NCBI RefSeq assembly: GCF_020594515.1
Contig: NZ_JAJCTH010000020.1
Span: 1 to 64,000 of the forward strand
Length of the DNA stretch: 64,000 nucleotides
Reading direction: 5' to 3'
Source: Rhodoferax sp. U2-2l
Lineage (GTDB): Bacteria; Pseudomonadota; Gammaproteobacteria; Burkholderiales; Burkholderiaceae_C
Part shown: positions 38,366-48,454 of the stretch, piece after piece
Numbering within the stretch: position 1 is the stretch's first letter
How the letters are laid out: each line of letters starts with the position of its first letter
Notes under the pieces: model-generated
What the model was told of the DNA's origin: nothing
What the model saw: the letters and a program-made list of their open reading frames with translations, nothing else
The model's database searches: none
Translations under genes and position numbers: made by a program

Positions 38366-39553
38366 ATGACAAGCTTCTGGTGCACCCTGGTCAACAGCGC
38401 CCGGCGCGAGGCCAGACGGTTGCGCGCTTGCCCGTGGGACTTGGCCATGGTTTCCTGGGTGCCGCTGCTGGCCTGCGCGGTCATGGGCTGGATATTCTCT
38501 GCTGGCCTGCCTCAGCAGTTGCCGATTGCAGTGATGGACCAGGACCATTCGGCCTTGTCGCGCCAGCTGAGTCGTTTTCTGGACGCCACACCGGGCCTGA
38601 AACTGGTGGCCAGTTACGACGACACCGCCCAAGCCACGCAAGCGCTGCGGCGTACCGAGGTCTATGCGGTGGTGAGCATCCCACCCGACTTTTCGCGCCA
38701 AGTCAAGCTCGGCCAGGCAGCGCAGGTCACCCTGTTGCACAACGCCCAGCTAGGCACCCATTCGGGCCTGATCCAGCGTGATGTGCGCACCGCAGTGGCC
38801 ACCCTCTCGGCTGGGGTCGAGATGAGCGCACGCAACAAACGCGGCCAGCCTGCGCTGACCACGCGGGTGGCGATGGAGCCGATCCAGACCCAGCTGGTGA
38901 CACTGTTCAACGTCTCACTCAACTACGAACAGTTTCTGGCCGCCGCGCTGATCCCGGCGCTGTTGCACATCTTGGCCATGACCGCCGGGGCCTGGGCCGT
39001 GGGGCGTGAACTGCGTGATGCCACGCTGGGACAGTGGCTGGGTGACTCACCGGGCTGGCCAAGCGCCAGCGCCGCGCTGCTAGGCAAGCTGGCCTGGCCC
39101 TTCATCAGCCTCGGGCTGGTGGGCACGGCCAGCCTGCTGGGCCTGACCTGGGGGCGCGGCTGGTTTCCAACCGGCTCTCTGGCCTGGGTGCTGTTGGGCT
39201 TGTGGGGCCTGCTGGCCTTGTCCCTGGTGATGGGCGCGGCAGTCGCGGCGGGTACGCTGTCTTTACGCACTGCACTTTCGGCCACCGGCTTTATCACCGC
39301 ACCCGCCTTTGCCTTCAGCGGGGTCGGGTTTCCGCTGCAGTCGATGCCGGTGCTGGCGCGTGGCTGGGCTGAGATGCTGCCCTACACCCACTACATCCGA
39401 CTGCAAATGGAGCAGCTGCAAATGGGCGCGCCACTGCGCTACAGCAGCCTGAGTTTGGCGGGGCTGTGGCTGGCCACGCCTGTGCTGGGGGCTTTGTCAG
39501 CGCTGCTGCTGGTGCGGGCAGCGCGGCAACCCGAGCGCTGGGGTGGCCGCTGA
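38366..39553 (+). CDS. ABC-2 type permease, first of two
   Basis: A 395-residue membrane protein of the YhhJ/ABC2_membrane_3 type. One N-terminal membrane segment is followed by a large periplasmic domain with LPIAVMDQDHSALSRQLSRF, a signature of this family. A C-terminal block of about five membrane segments follows (ALIPALLHILAMTAGAWAVG onwards). ATG 38366 was chosen because the frame before it reads through the end of the HlyD gene. It lacks any nucleotide-binding motif. Its stop overlaps the next start as TGATG. Confidence 0.88.
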   Translation: MTSFWCTLVNSARREARRLRACPWDLAMVSWVPLLACAVMGWIFSAGLPQQLPIAVMDQDHSALSRQLSRFLDATPGLKLVASYDDTAQATQALRRTEVYAVVSIPPDFSRQVKLGQAAQVTLLHNAQLGTHSGLIQRDVRTAVATLSAGVEMSARNKRGQPALTTRVAMEPIQTQLVTLFNVSLNYEQFLAAALIPALLHILAMTAGAWAVGRELRDATLGQWLGDSPGWPSASAALLGKLAWPFISLGLVGTASLLGLTWGRGWFPTGSLAWVLLGLWGLLALSLVMGAAVAAGTLSLRTALSATGFITAPAFAFSGVGFPLQSMPVLARGWAEMLPYTHYIRLQMEQLQMGAPLRYSSLSLAGLWLATPVLGALSALLLVRAARQPERWGGR

Positions 39554-40683
39554 TGAGTGCTTTGTCCAGACTCTGGCAGGCCTGGCTGGCCACGCTAAAA
39601 ACCATAGCAAGCGACAAAGGCGTGGTGCTGATTTTGGGCCTGGCGCCGCTGATTTATGGCTTTTTTTACCCCTGGCCTTATGGCACCCAGGTCGTGACCC
39701 GCGTGCCGGTGGCGGTGGTGGACCTGGACCACAGCAATCTCTCGCGCCAAATCACGCGTTATGTGCAGGCCAGCCCACGTGTTGAGGTGCGCCTGATCAC
39801 AGGCGACGAACATACCGCGCAACAAGCCCTGTGGGTCGGTGAAATCGAAGGTTTTGCTGTTCTGCCGCGAGATCTCAAACGCAGCGTGTTGCGCGGCACA
39901 CCGGCCGTCGTTACGGTGCAGGCCAACGGCAGCTATGCGCTGCTCAACAAAGCGGTGTCGTACGGGTTTTCAGAAGCCATTGGCACCGTGTCCGCCGGGG
40001 TTGAGATCGCCAAACTGGAGGCCGCAGGGCAAGGCGCCTTGCAGGCCCAGGCTAGCCGCAGCCCGATCAGCACCCAACTGGTGGCCTTGTTCAACCCGAC
40101 CGAAGGCTATGGCAGTTATGTGGTGCCCGCCGTGGCCTTGCTGATCCTGCAACAAACCCTGCTGATGGGCGTGGGCATGCTGGTGGGCTTGTGGTGTGAA
40201 ACGGGTCAAAACCGTGCTGACGCCTTCACCTGGCTGGGCCGGTTGCTAGCATTTTGCACAGTCGGCTGGGCCAATGGGCTGCTGTACTTTGGCTGGATCT
40301 ACTGGTTGCAGGACTTCCCGCGTGGTGGCAATCCTGGCGGTGCCCTGGTGCTGCTGGCCTGTTATGTACCGGCCATCTGCACCCTCGGCGCCTTGCTAGG
40401 GGTCTGGTTTGGCAACCGCGAACGGGCCCTACAGGTGTTGTTGTTCACCGCGCTGCCGGTGATTTTTGTCTCGGGCTTTTCGTGGCCCAGTGAGTCCTTG
40501 CCCCCACTTCTGCAGCATCTGCGCTGGCTGTTTCCGAGCACCGCCGGGATTCAGGCCTCGCTCAAACTCAACCAGATGGGGGCACCGCTGTCGGATGTGG
40601 CCGGGTTGCTGGGACTGTTGAGCCTGTTGGCGCTGGGTTGCGGTGGCTGGCTGCTGCGGGTCACGCGTCTGCGCCAACCCTGA
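39553..40683 (+). CDS. ABC-2 type permease, second of two
   Basis: A 376-residue paralogue of the preceding gene with the same plan: an N-terminal segment (GVVLILGLAPLIYGFFYPW), the periplasmic signature VPVAVVDLDHSNLSRQITRY, and a multi-span C-terminal half. The two permeases probably form a heterodimer. No Walker A or signature motif is present in either, and no ATPase gene lies in the operon. The DUF6172-like gene converges 17 bp downstream. Confidence 0.88.
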   Translation: MSALSRLWQAWLATLKTIASDKGVVLILGLAPLIYGFFYPWPYGTQVVTRVPVAVVDLDHSNLSRQITRYVQASPRVEVRLITGDEHTAQQALWVGEIEGFAVLPRDLKRSVLRGTPAVVTVQANGSYALLNKAVSYGFSEAIGTVSAGVEIAKLEAAGQGALQAQASRSPISTQLVALFNPTEGYGSYVVPAVALLILQQTLLMGVGMLVGLWCETGQNRADAFTWLGRLLAFCTVGWANGLLYFGWIYWLQDFPRGGNPGGALVLLACYVPAICTLGALLGVWFGNRERALQVLLFTALPVIFVSGFSWPSESLPPLLQHLRWLFPSTAGIQASLKLNQMGAPLSDVAGLLGLLSLLALGCGGWLLRVTRLRQP

Positions 40684-40700
40684 GCAGCTATTTCAACGAC

Positions 40701-41027
40701 TCAATCGTCCAGAGACGACTCGCCATCACCCTGGCCCGCTGGATCACGCGCCTTGCGCACCCCGGGTTTAGCCAGCAACTCCAGGTAAAAAGCATCTGCA
40801 CCGTCTGACGCTGCCGCGTCGATCAGGGCCGTGATGTTGGCCACATGCACGGCCTCAGCGCTGTCTTCGCTGCGGCCAAAGCGGCAGTCAAAGTCCCAGA
40901 AATCGACACCCTCGGGCAAGGCCTTGTTGCGCTCGCGCTTCATGTACTGGCGAATTTCGTGTTTGGTGGCGTCCAGCACGCGGTCACGGTTTTTTCCTTC
41001 GATGTTGATTTTGAATGTTTTTTTCAC
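40701..41027 (-). CDS. DUF6172-like small protein
   Basis: A 108-residue soluble protein of unknown function. It begins KKTFKINIEGKNRDRVLDAT and continues KHEIRQYMKRERNKALPEGVDFWDF. I recall this pattern as DUF6172, but this has not been checked. It is monocistronic and convergent with the export operon. No catalytic motif is visible. Confidence 0.7.
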   Translation of the reverse strand: MKKTFKINIEGKNRDRVLDATKHEIRQYMKRERNKALPEGVDFWDFDCRFGRSEDSAEAVHVANITALIDAAASDGADAFYLELLAKPGVRKARDPAGQGDGESSLDD

Positions 41028-41204
41028 GGTGTCCTTTGCATCAATCTGAACCCGAGCCTCACAGGCTCACAGGATTCGCAGGGGGTCGATTATGCGGCTT
41101 GCCCCCACATGGGTGGCCAAAACCCCGCCCGCTTGTGTTACACCTGCGCCCTTGATGCTGCGCCATCCCTCGGCCCGCCACCTTTTTGACTCTTTGAGCA
41201 CACC

Positions 41205-42464
41205 ATGACTTTTCCCTCCCTGGGCCTTTCGCCCGCCCTGCTGGCCGCGCTTTCCCAACTGGGCCACAGCAGCCCGACCCCGATCCAGCAAGGCGCGATC
41301 CCCCCTGCCCTGGCCGGGCAGGATGTGCTGGGCTCGGCGCAGACCGGCTCCGGCAAAACCCTGGCCTTTGCCCTGCCGCTGTTGCAGCGTTTACAAGTTA
41401 GCACCAGCCGGGTGCGCCCAGCACAGGCCCTGGTGCTGGTGCCCACGCGGGAGCTGGCAACCCAGGTCGGTGAGGTGATCCAGTCGCTCGCGCAGCACCT
41501 GCCACAGCGGGTCAAGGTGTCGGTGTTTTTTGGCGGTGTTTCGATCAACCCACAAATGATGGGCTTGCGCGGAGGTACCGACGTGGTGGTGGCCACGCCC
41601 GGGCGACTGCTGGACCTGGTGGCACACAACGCGCTCAAACTCGACCAGGTCAAGCTGCTGGTGCTCGACGAGGCCGACCGCATGCTCGACCTGGGCTTTG
41701 CCGAGGAGCTGGCCCAACTGCTGGCCTTGTTGCCGACCCAGCGGCAAAACCTGTTCTTCTCGGCCACCTTCAGCCCAGCGGTGCAAGCCCTGGCGCACAC
41801 ACTGCTGCACAACGCGGTGCGGGTCGAGGTGGATGCCAGCCAACAACAACCCGTGGAGATTGTCCAGCGCGCCATCGCCGTGGACACCCCCAAACGCACC
41901 CAGCTGCTGCGCCATTTGATCCAACAACACAGCTGGGAGCGCACCGTGGTGTTTGTCGCCACCAAGTTTGCCGCCGAGATCGTCGCCGACAAATTGCGCA
42001 AGGGTGGGCTCACCGCCGAGCCCTTCCATGGTGAATTGAGCCAGGGCAAACGCAGCCAGGTGCTGACCGACTTCAAGGCAGAGCGCCTGCAGGTGGTGGT
42101 GGCCACCGATGTGGCCGCGCGCGGGCTCGACATTGTGGGCCTGCCTGTGGTGGTCAACTTTGACCTGCCACGTTCGACCCAGGACTACACCCACCGCATT
42201 GGCCGCACGGGTCGCGCCGGTGAGCCCGGCTTGGCGGTGAGTTTTGTCAGCGCCGCGACCCAAGCCCACTGGCGGCTGATCGAGAGGCGGCAGCAGGTGC
42301 AACTGGCGCTGGAAAGTGTGCCCGGTTTCGAGGCGCAAGAGGTGGCACCGTCGGCAGCCACTTCGCCGGATGCGCCTGCTGGCCAGGGAAGTGGCGGCGT
42401 CAAAGGCAAACGCCCAAACAAGAAGGACAAGCTGCGCGCCGCTGCCGTTCTGAAAAACGACTGA
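41205..42464 (+). CDS. rhlE: DEAD-box RNA helicase RhlE-like
   Basis: A 419-residue ATP-dependent RNA helicase with all core motifs: Q-motif (SPTPIQQGAIPPALAGQD), motif I (SAQTGSGKT), Ia (PTRELATQ) and II (VLDEADRMLD). Motif III (FFSATFS), motif V (VATDVAARGLDI) and motif VI (HRIGRTGRAGE) follow. The C-terminal tail is short, Pro/Ala-rich and basic (KGKRPNKKDKLRAA), as in RhlE. It likely acts in ribosome assembly or RNA turnover. Confidence 0.93.
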   Translation: MTFPSLGLSPALLAALSQLGHSSPTPIQQGAIPPALAGQDVLGSAQTGSGKTLAFALPLLQRLQVSTSRVRPAQALVLVPTRELATQVGEVIQSLAQHLPQRVKVSVFFGGVSINPQMMGLRGGTDVVVATPGRLLDLVAHNALKLDQVKLLVLDEADRMLDLGFAEELAQLLALLPTQRQNLFFSATFSPAVQALAHTLLHNAVRVEVDASQQQPVEIVQRAIAVDTPKRTQLLRHLIQQHSWERTVVFVATKFAAEIVADKLRKGGLTAEPFHGELSQGKRSQVLTDFKAERLQVVVATDVAARGLDIVGLPVVVNFDLPRSTQDYTHRIGRTGRAGEPGLAVSFVSAATQAHWRLIERRQQVQLALESVPGFEAQEVAPSAATSPDAPAGQGSGGVKGKRPNKKDKLRAAAVLKND

Positions 42465-42629
42465 TCCGATGCGGTCTGTGGTTGGACGGTAGCCACGCGC
42501 GCACGGCCCCCGTGGCCCTGCCGTGAGTGGCTGTGGCCCACGCCAGTCCAACACGTTGAACCCAATCTGCTGCGTGACGTTCAATCAAGCCACGACAGTT
42601 AAACTAGCGCTCCCTCAAACAGCCTCTGG

Positions 42630-43082
42630 ATGAACACCATGAACCGCTGGCTCCGTACCCTGAAAACTCCCCTGCTGCTTCTGACCTTGTGCCTGACCGG
42701 TGCTGCTTGTTTGTGGCCATCGGCGGCTGACGCGCAAGGCGCGGTGCGCACGTTTCCGCCCAAAGCGCTGCGTGGCCAATTAGAGGTGGTGGCGCCACCC
42801 AACATTTTGCTCAACGGCCAGCCGAAACGCCTGTCGCCGGGCGCGCGCATCAAAGGCACCAACAACCTGATCGTGATGTCGGCCAGCCTGGTCGGCAAAA
42901 AGTTGCTGGTGAACTATGTGACCGAGCCGCAGGGGCTGATCCATGAAGTATGGATCCTGAACCCGGCCGAGGCACAGCAAAAACGCGCCGGGCTCGACAC
43001 CCTGACCAACATCCGTTTTGAATCTGACCTGCAGCGGGCAGCCGACCAGCGGCGCTCCCCCGAGCCCCCAGCCACCCGCTAA
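42630..43082 (+). CDS. Hypothetical exported protein
   Basis: A 150-residue protein with an N-terminal signal peptide (LLLLTLCLTGAACLWPSAADAQ). The mature part contains PPKALRGQLEVVAPPNILLN and LIVMSASLVGKKLLVNYV, and reads as a small beta-rich domain followed by a charged tail. No family is recognised. A second ATG lies three codons downstream. It is isolated between rhlE and miaB on the same strand. Function is unknown. Confidence 0.7.
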   Translation: MNTMNRWLRTLKTPLLLLTLCLTGAACLWPSAADAQGAVRTFPPKALRGQLEVVAPPNILLNGQPKRLSPGARIKGTNNLIVMSASLVGKKLLVNYVTEPQGLIHEVWILNPAEAQQKRAGLDTLTNIRFESDLQRAADQRRSPEPPATR

Positions 43083-43261
43083 GCCGCTTTTGCCGCGGGT
43101 TGCCTGAAGATCACCTGTCGGCTCGACGGTGGTTGCCAAGGCGATGACCCGCAGCCGCCTCCAGTCTGTCAGCTGTCTTTTTTGACGCCAGATCGGCCTT
43201 GTGCCCTGGGGCCATCAGGCCGGACAGCTCTCCCAACCAATAAATTGACCCTTCCTCGACC

Positions 43262-44617
43262 ATGAACAAAAAAGTCTTCATCAAAACCTACGGCTGCCAA
43301 ATGAACGAGTATGACTCGGACAAGATGAGCGACGTGCTCGGCGCCGCACAGGGTTACGAGCCCACCGACAACATCGAAGAAGCCGACCTGATCCTGTTCA
43401 ACACCTGCTCGGTGCGAGAAAAAGCGCAAGAGAAGGTGTTTTCTGACCTGGGCCGCGTCAAGCACCTGAAGAAAAAGGGTGCGCTCATCGGCGTGGGCGG
43501 TTGCGTGGCCAGCCAGGAGGGTGAGGCCATCATCGCCCGCGCACCTTATGTGGACGTGGTGTTTGGCCCGCAAACGCTGCACCGCCTGCCGCAGATGCTG
43601 GATGAACGTGCGCGCCTGAACCGCTCGCAGGTGGACATCAGCTTTCCCGAGATCGAAAAATTTGACCACCTGCCGCCCGCGCGTGTGGAAGGCGCCAGCG
43701 CGTTTGTGAGCATCATGGAAGGTTGCTCCAAATACTGTAGCTATTGCGTGGTGCCCTACACCCGCGGCGAGGAAATCCATCGGCCGTTTGAAGACATTCT
43801 GGTGGAGGTGGCGGGCCTGGCGGACCAGGGCGTCAAAGAGATCACCCTGCTGGGTCAGAACGTGAACGCCTGGCGCGCCAAGATGATCTGCCACGCGGGC
43901 GCGGCGGGCAGCACGGGCGAGATGGCTGACTTTGCCACCCTGCTGGAATATGTCTGCGACATCCCTGGCGTGGAGCGCCTGCGTTATGTCACCAGCCATC
44001 CCAACGAGTTCACCCCCGCACTGATTGCCGCTTACGAGAAGCTGCCCAAACTGGTCAGCCACCTGCACCTGCCGGTGCAACACGGCTCCGACCGGATCCT
44101 GATGGCCATGAAACGCGGCTACACCGCCATGGAATACAAAAGCACGGTGCGCAAATTGCGCGCGATCCGGCCCAACATGGCACTGAGTTCCGACTTCATC
44201 GTCGGTTTTCCGGGTGAAACCGAAGATGACCACGCCAAACTCATGAAACTGATGGAGGACGTGGGCTTTGACAACTCGTTCAGCTTCATCTTCAGCCCGC
44301 GCCCAGGCACACCGGCTGCCAACCTGACGGATGACACGTCGCATGAGGTCAAGCTGCGCCGCCTGCAAGAGGTGCAGGCCAACATCAACACCCACATGGC
44401 GCACATCAGCGCTGGCATGGTTGGCACGGTGCAGCGCATTCTGGTGGAAGGCGCTTCCAAACGCGATGGTGGCGAACTGATGGGCCGCACCGAATGCAAC
44501 CGGGTGGTCAACTTCATCGGCCAGCCGCGTCTGATCGGGCAAATGGTGGACGTGACCATTTCTGAGACCCGCACCTACACGCTGCGCGGCGAGGTGCTGA
44601 CCCGTGAAACGCTCTGA
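43262..44617 (+). CDS. miaB: tRNA-2-methylthio-N6-dimethylallyladenosine synthase
   Basis: This 451-residue radical-SAM methylthiotransferase modifies A37 of tRNAs reading UNN codons. The N-terminal cluster domain begins [19 protein letters not shown], with Cys in [11 protein letters not shown] and [11 protein letters not shown]. The radical-SAM motif is [20 protein letters not shown]-terminal TRAM domain ends the protein ([16 protein letters not shown]). All catalytic Cys are present. Confidence 0.97.
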   Translation: MNKKVFIKTYGCQMNEYDSDKMSDVLGAAQGYEPTDNIEEADLILFNTCSVREKAQEKVFSDLGRVKHLKKKGALIGVGGCVASQEGEAIIARAPYVDVVFGPQTLHRLPQMLDERARLNRSQVDISFPEIEKFDHLPPARVEGASAFVSIMEGCSKYCSYCVVPYTRGEEIHRPFEDILVEVAGLADQGVKEITLLGQNVNAWRAKMICHAGAAGSTGEMADFATLLEYVCDIPGVERLRYVTSHPNEFTPALIAAYEKLPKLVSHLHLPVQHGSDRILMAMKRGYTAMEYKSTVRKLRAIRPNMALSSDFIVGFPGETEDDHAKLMKLMEDVGFDNSFSFIFSPRPGTPAANLTDDTSHEVKLRRLQEVQANINTHMAHISAGMVGTVQRILVEGASKRDGGELMGRTECNRVVNFIGQPRLIGQMVDVTISETRTYTLRGEVLTRETL

Positions 44618-44642
44618 CAAGACCCGGGCGCAACGCTAGAAT
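44614..44642 (+). promoter_or_regulatory. Sigma-70 promoter for the 44750 gene
   Basis: CTGACA (44614-44619) and TAGAAT (44637-44642) are 17 bp apart. They overlap the miaB stop codon, and the hexamers match the consensus in 5 of 6 positions each. The downstream gene starts at 44750. Confidence 0.7.
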
Positions 44643-44749
44643 TTCCGATGGCGGTGTCTGCCGGCCCCCGGGCAACACCCACCAGCGGCTGGATGCGGTG
44701 TGCGCCTTAACGCTCCAGTTTTTCATGGTCCTGCAACCTCACTGGCGTT

Positions 44750-45574
44750 ATGCACCAAAGATCATCACGTCGGATTCGGCCAGCCAGCGCGCAGTTGGCC
44801 GTAATCTGTGCACTGTGCCTGGTTTTACCCCTCACGGCAGATGCCGAGCCGGTGGTTCTGCATGACGGCGCCCATACCGCCGAGGCCACCACCGACACCA
44901 GCCAACTGGTCACGCTGGAGTCCGCACCACCCCCCATCCATGACATGTCGGTTTCGCCGACAACAGCGAACACCGCTGACCCGAAGCGAGCGCCCGCTCA
45001 AGCCACTGACCGCACACTGACGCCACCCGCAGGCCCGGCAACGCAGGCACCGCCCGGCACCACAGCCGCCCCGGGCACCAACACCTCCATTCACAGCGCC
45101 ATCAAGGAAAGTGTTCGCCCGGTGTACGACCAGCTGGTTGAATCTGGTGCGGTGGAAGCCTTGCACGATTTGAAAACCGATCTGGGTCTGGATAAAAATC
45201 AATGGAGCGACCAGGACAAAGCCGCCTCCGCCAAGGGCCCTGGCCAGTGGGACGTACCCGCCACCCAGGACCCGGGCCCACCCAAAACCGCAGCACAAGC
45301 CCAGCTGGACCGCGAAACGGCCAGCATGATGCGCGAAAAGCTGATTGATCAAGTCACACCGTGGCTGATCGGCCTGGTGGTGCTGTACGTGGTGGGTTAT
45401 CTGGTCAAGCTGCTGTACAACTTTATCCGCTGGAAATCAGCCAAGCGCGCCGAGCGGCGCATCGCCCGTGCGCAACGCCACGCCTCCAGGCGCAGCCACG
45501 GCAGCAGTTCGCGCCCGCCAAACGCCAGCGCCACGGCATCAGGGTCCCAAGTGGACTCGCAAGAGACGGTTTAA
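44750..45574 (+). CDS. Hypothetical membrane protein
   Basis: A 274-residue protein with an N-terminal signal-like segment (SAQLAVICALCLVLPLTADA), a long Thr/Pro/Ala-rich linker (residues ~45-120), an amphipathic region (SIHSAIKESVRPVYDQLVES), a single membrane span (VTPWLIGLVVLYVVGYLVKL), then an Arg-rich tail. The layout suggests a periplasmic linker with an inner-membrane anchor and a basic cytoplasmic tail. No family is recognised. It has its own promoter. Confidence 0.7.
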   Translation: MHQRSSRRIRPASAQLAVICALCLVLPLTADAEPVVLHDGAHTAEATTDTSQLVTLESAPPPIHDMSVSPTTANTADPKRAPAQATDRTLTPPAGPATQAPPGTTAAPGTNTSIHSAIKESVRPVYDQLVESGAVEALHDLKTDLGLDKNQWSDQDKAASAKGPGQWDVPATQDPGPPKTAAQAQLDRETASMMREKLIDQVTPWLIGLVVLYVVGYLVKLLYNFIRWKSAKRAERRIARAQRHASRRSHGSSSRPPNASATASGSQVDSQETV

Positions 45575-45691
45575 CCCGGCGCAACGACGCAACGCCCGGG
45601 CGGGCCGCGGCGGATTTCCTTGATTCAGGACAGGTCCGAGCGCCACATTCACCTCGAAAATGGCACCAAATTTTTCACCCGGAGCCACCCC

Positions 45692-46117
45692 ATGAGCCTA
45701 TCGGAATCGCAATTCGCAGCGTTCAAAGCCATCAACCAGCAAGCGCAAAGGCTGCTGCACACCCCGCAAACCCGTGAAGTGCGGGAAGTGATGGAGCAGA
45801 TCATTGCCATCAGCCGGGTACAGACCAACAAGATCATCGATGCCAACAAGGTGGACGCACCGCCGGACGACACCCCGGTGAGCCCGATGATCCGCATGCA
45901 GAAGGCGATGAGCCGGGGCCCCAGCAAACGGGTGTCAAATATCATCTGGGCGGTGGTGGCGGCACTCTGGATCGCAGTGGGGTACCTGGGGTCCCAGCAC
46001 TTCCACGAGATTTTTCAGCAACCCGCTGAAGCGGCTGAAGCCACAGAGCCTGCTGCCACTGCTACAACTGCTGCAGATACGACGGCGACAGCTGCTGCAG
46101 CCACTGAAAACAAATAG
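45692..46117 (+). CDS. Hypothetical protein with C-terminal membrane segment
   Basis: A 141-residue protein. The N-terminal ~85 residues are helical and soluble (ESQFAAFKAINQQAQRLLHT), followed by a membrane segment (VSNIIWAVVAALWIAVGYLG) and an Ala/Thr/Glu-rich periplasmic tail. ATG 45692 was chosen over 45620 because the residues before it look non-coding. No family is recognised. It is convergent with ffh. Confidence 0.65.
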   Translation: MSLSESQFAAFKAINQQAQRLLHTPQTREVREVMEQIIAISRVQTNKIIDANKVDAPPDDTPVSPMIRMQKAMSRGPSKRVSNIIWAVVAALWIAVGYLGSQHFHEIFQQPAEAAEATEPAATATTAADTTATAAAATENK

Positions 46118-46196
46118 CGCCCAGCCTATTTGGGCCAAGGACTGCAGACCCTAACGCCAGTCAATCGTCCAGCGGGCGATTTGATACTGCGGCGGG

Positions 46197-47570
46197 TCAG
46201 AACGGCATCTTGGGCATGCCGCCCATACCTTTCATACCGCCCAGGCGCTTCATCATTTTCATCATGCCGCCGCCCTTCATCTTCTTCATCATGTCCTGCA
46301 TCTGCTCAAACTCCTTGAGCATGCGGTTGACTTCCTGCACCTGAACGCCCGCGCCCATGGCGATGCGGCGCTTGCGGGTGGCTTTGATCAACTCCGGCTT
46401 GCGGCGCTCCAGCGGCGTCATGCTGTGGATGATGCCTTCCTTGCGTTTGATGTCTTTTTCAACCCGGCCCATGTCGACCTGCCCGGCCTTGGCCGCCATG
46501 GCGGTGGGCAGCTTGTCCATCAGGCTGCTCAAACCGCCCATCTGGCGCATCTGCTGGATCTGGCTCAAAAAGTCATTCAAATCGAAAGTGGCACCGCTCT
46601 TGACTTTGGCCGCCAGCTTCTGCGCGCTGGCCATGTCGACACCCGCGGTGACCTGCTCCACCAGCGCCAGAATGTCACCCATGCCCAGCACGCGGCCGGC
46701 GTGACGTTCAGCGTCAAACACTTCCAGGCCGTCGAGTTTTTCGCTGGTGCCGGCGAACTTGATCGGCGCACCCGTGATCTGCCGCACCGAGAGCGCCGCA
46801 CCGCCGCGTGAATCACCGTCGAGTTTGGTCAGGATGATGCCGGTGAGCGGCAGCGCTTCCTTGAAAGCCTTGGCCGTGTTGACCGCGTCCTGGCCCTGCA
46901 TGGCGTCAACGACAAACAGCGTCTCCACCGGGTGGATGGCGGCGTGCAGGTCCTTGATTTCGCGCATCAGCACATCGTCAATCGCCAGGCGGCCTGCGGT
47001 GTCGACCAGCAACACGTCAAAGTAATGTTTTTTGGCGTAATCGAGCGCCGCCAGGGCAATGTCCACCGGCTTTTGGTCGGGGGTGCTGGGGAACCACTCG
47101 GCCCCGGCCTGTTTGGTCACCGTCTTGAGCTGCTCGATGGCCGCCGGGCGGTACACGTCGCCCGACACCGTCAGCACCTTCTTGCCGCGACGCTCCATCA
47201 GGTGTTTGGCCAGTTTGGCGGTGGTGGTGGTTTTACCGGCGCCCTGCAAGCCCGCCATCAAAATCACGGCGGGCGGCTGGGCCGCCAGGTTGATGTCGGC
47301 CACACCGTCGCCCATGGTGGCGGACAGCTCTTTGTTGACAATGCTCACCAGCGCCTGACCCGGGGTCAGCGAGCCCAGCACGTCCTGGCCCAGCGCTTTC
47401 TCTTTGACGCGGGCAATGAAGTCGCGCACCACCGGCAGCGCCACGTCGGCCTCCAGCAAGGCCATGCGCACTTCGCGCAGCATGTCGGCCACGTTGGTCT
47501 CGGTGATGCGGGCCTGACCGCGGATTTCCTTGACCAGGCGGGAAAGTTTGTCGGTAAGAGCTGAAGCCAT
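46197..47570 (-). CDS. ffh: Signal recognition particle protein Ffh
   Basis: This 457-residue SRP54 GTPase targets ribosome-nascent chains to the membrane. The N domain is followed by G1 (LMAGLQGAGKTTTTAKLA), DTAGRLAIDD, and TKLDGDSRGGAALSV. The C-terminal M domain is methionine-rich and ends GGMKGMGGMPKMPF. ATG 47570 was chosen, as the upstream frame lies in the divergent CcsA-like region. The ffh / CcsA-like divergent pair is conserved in Betaproteobacteria. Confidence 0.97.
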   Translation of the reverse strand: MASALTDKLSRLVKEIRGQARITETNVADMLREVRMALLEADVALPVVRDFIARVKEKALGQDVLGSLTPGQALVSIVNKELSATMGDGVADINLAAQPPAVILMAGLQGAGKTTTTAKLAKHLMERRGKKVLTVSGDVYRPAAIEQLKTVTKQAGAEWFPSTPDQKPVDIALAALDYAKKHYFDVLLVDTAGRLAIDDVLMREIKDLHAAIHPVETLFVVDAMQGQDAVNTAKAFKEALPLTGIILTKLDGDSRGGAALSVRQITGAPIKFAGTSEKLDGLEVFDAERHAGRVLGMGDILALVEQVTAGVDMASAQKLAAKVKSGATFDLNDFLSQIQQMRQMGGLSSLMDKLPTAMAAKAGQVDMGRVEKDIKRKEGIIHSMTPLERRKPELIKATRKRRIAMGAGVQVQEVNRMLKEFEQMQDMMKKMKGGGMMKMMKRLGGMKGMGGMPKMPF

Positions 47571-47647
47571 GTGGGATGTGTCCGACAAGCGGAACCTGTG
47601 TTGTAGCCATGGGACAATGGCCGGTGACAAAACGCTAAACTGTAGCC

Positions 47648-48454
47648 ATGATTTTACCCAGTGCTTCTCCTCTGACATTGACGCTGTCGCTGGCAGCTGC
47701 TGCTGCCTATGCGGTGTCGGCCACGGGGGCGTCACGCGTCAGCCAGACGCTCTCCAGGGTGGCGGTGTGGCTCGCCTGGACTTTGCACGGTTGTCTGCTG
47801 GCCTGGGGGTTGTGGGGCGGGGCGCAACCGCTGTTCGGTTTTGCGCCAGCGCTGTCCATCACCGCCTGGCTGGTGGGGCTGGTGTACGCCATTGAGAGCT
47901 TTGTGTTCCCGCAACTGAAGACGCCTTGGGGGCTGGGCGGTCTGGGCGCCGCTGCCGTGCTGCTGACGCTGATTTTCCCGGGCGAAGCCCTGAGCCCCAA
48001 ACTGTCGGCCTGGCTGCCGCTGCACTGGGCGCTGGGCATTGCGTCGTACGGCCTGTTTGCGGTGGCGGTGGTGCACGCCTGGATGATGACCCGGGCCGAA
48101 GCGCGTATTCGCAGTGCGGCCGACGGCTTCACCGGTATGCCGCTGCTGACCATGGAGCGCCTGACATTCCGCTTTGTCGATGTGGGGTTCGTGCTGCTGT
48201 CGGCCACGCTGATCGCCGGATTCTTCTTCGGCACCCATCTTTATGGCACCTCGCACCCCATCAAATGGGACCACAAAACCATTTTCTCCGTGCTGTCCTG
48301 GCTGACCTTTGGTGTGCTGCTGATGGGTCGCGCACGTTTTGGCTGGCGCGGTCGGCAAGCGGTGCGGATGTTGTATGTCGGCTCGGGCCTGTTGCTGCTG
48401 GGTTATGCGGGTTCGCGCTTTGTACTTGAGGTCATGATGGGGCACACCCTGTGA
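47648..48454 (+). CDS. CcsA/YpjD-family inner-membrane protein (cytochrome c assembly fold)
   Basis: A 268-residue protein with about eight hydrophobic segments. It carries the family pattern LPLHWALGIASYGLFAVAVV and HPIKWDHKTIFSVLSWLTFG. It is related to CcsA but lacks the full WGxxWxWD heme motif, so a role in cytochrome c assembly is uncertain. A -10-like TAAACT (47636-47641) lies 6 bases before the ATG with no Shine-Dalgarno. Its stop overlaps the next gene by 4 bp. Confidence 0.85.
   Translation: MILPSASPLTLTLSLAAAAAYAVSATGASRVSQTLSRVAVWLAWTLHGCLLAWGLWGGAQPLFGFAPALSITAWLVGLVYAIESFVFPQLKTPWGLGGLGAAAVLLTLIFPGEALSPKLSAWLPLHWALGIASYGLFAVAVVHAWMMTRAEARIRSAADGFTGMPLLTMERLTFRFVDVGFVLLSATLIAGFFFGTHLYGTSHPIKWDHKTIFSVLSWLTFGVLLMGRARFGWRGRQAVRMLYVGSGLLLLGYAGSRFVLEVMMGHTL

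Noticed and set aside
43169..44620. 483-codon frame antisense to miaB
   Set aside because: It mirrors the miaB codons and has no family features. miaB has all catalytic motifs.
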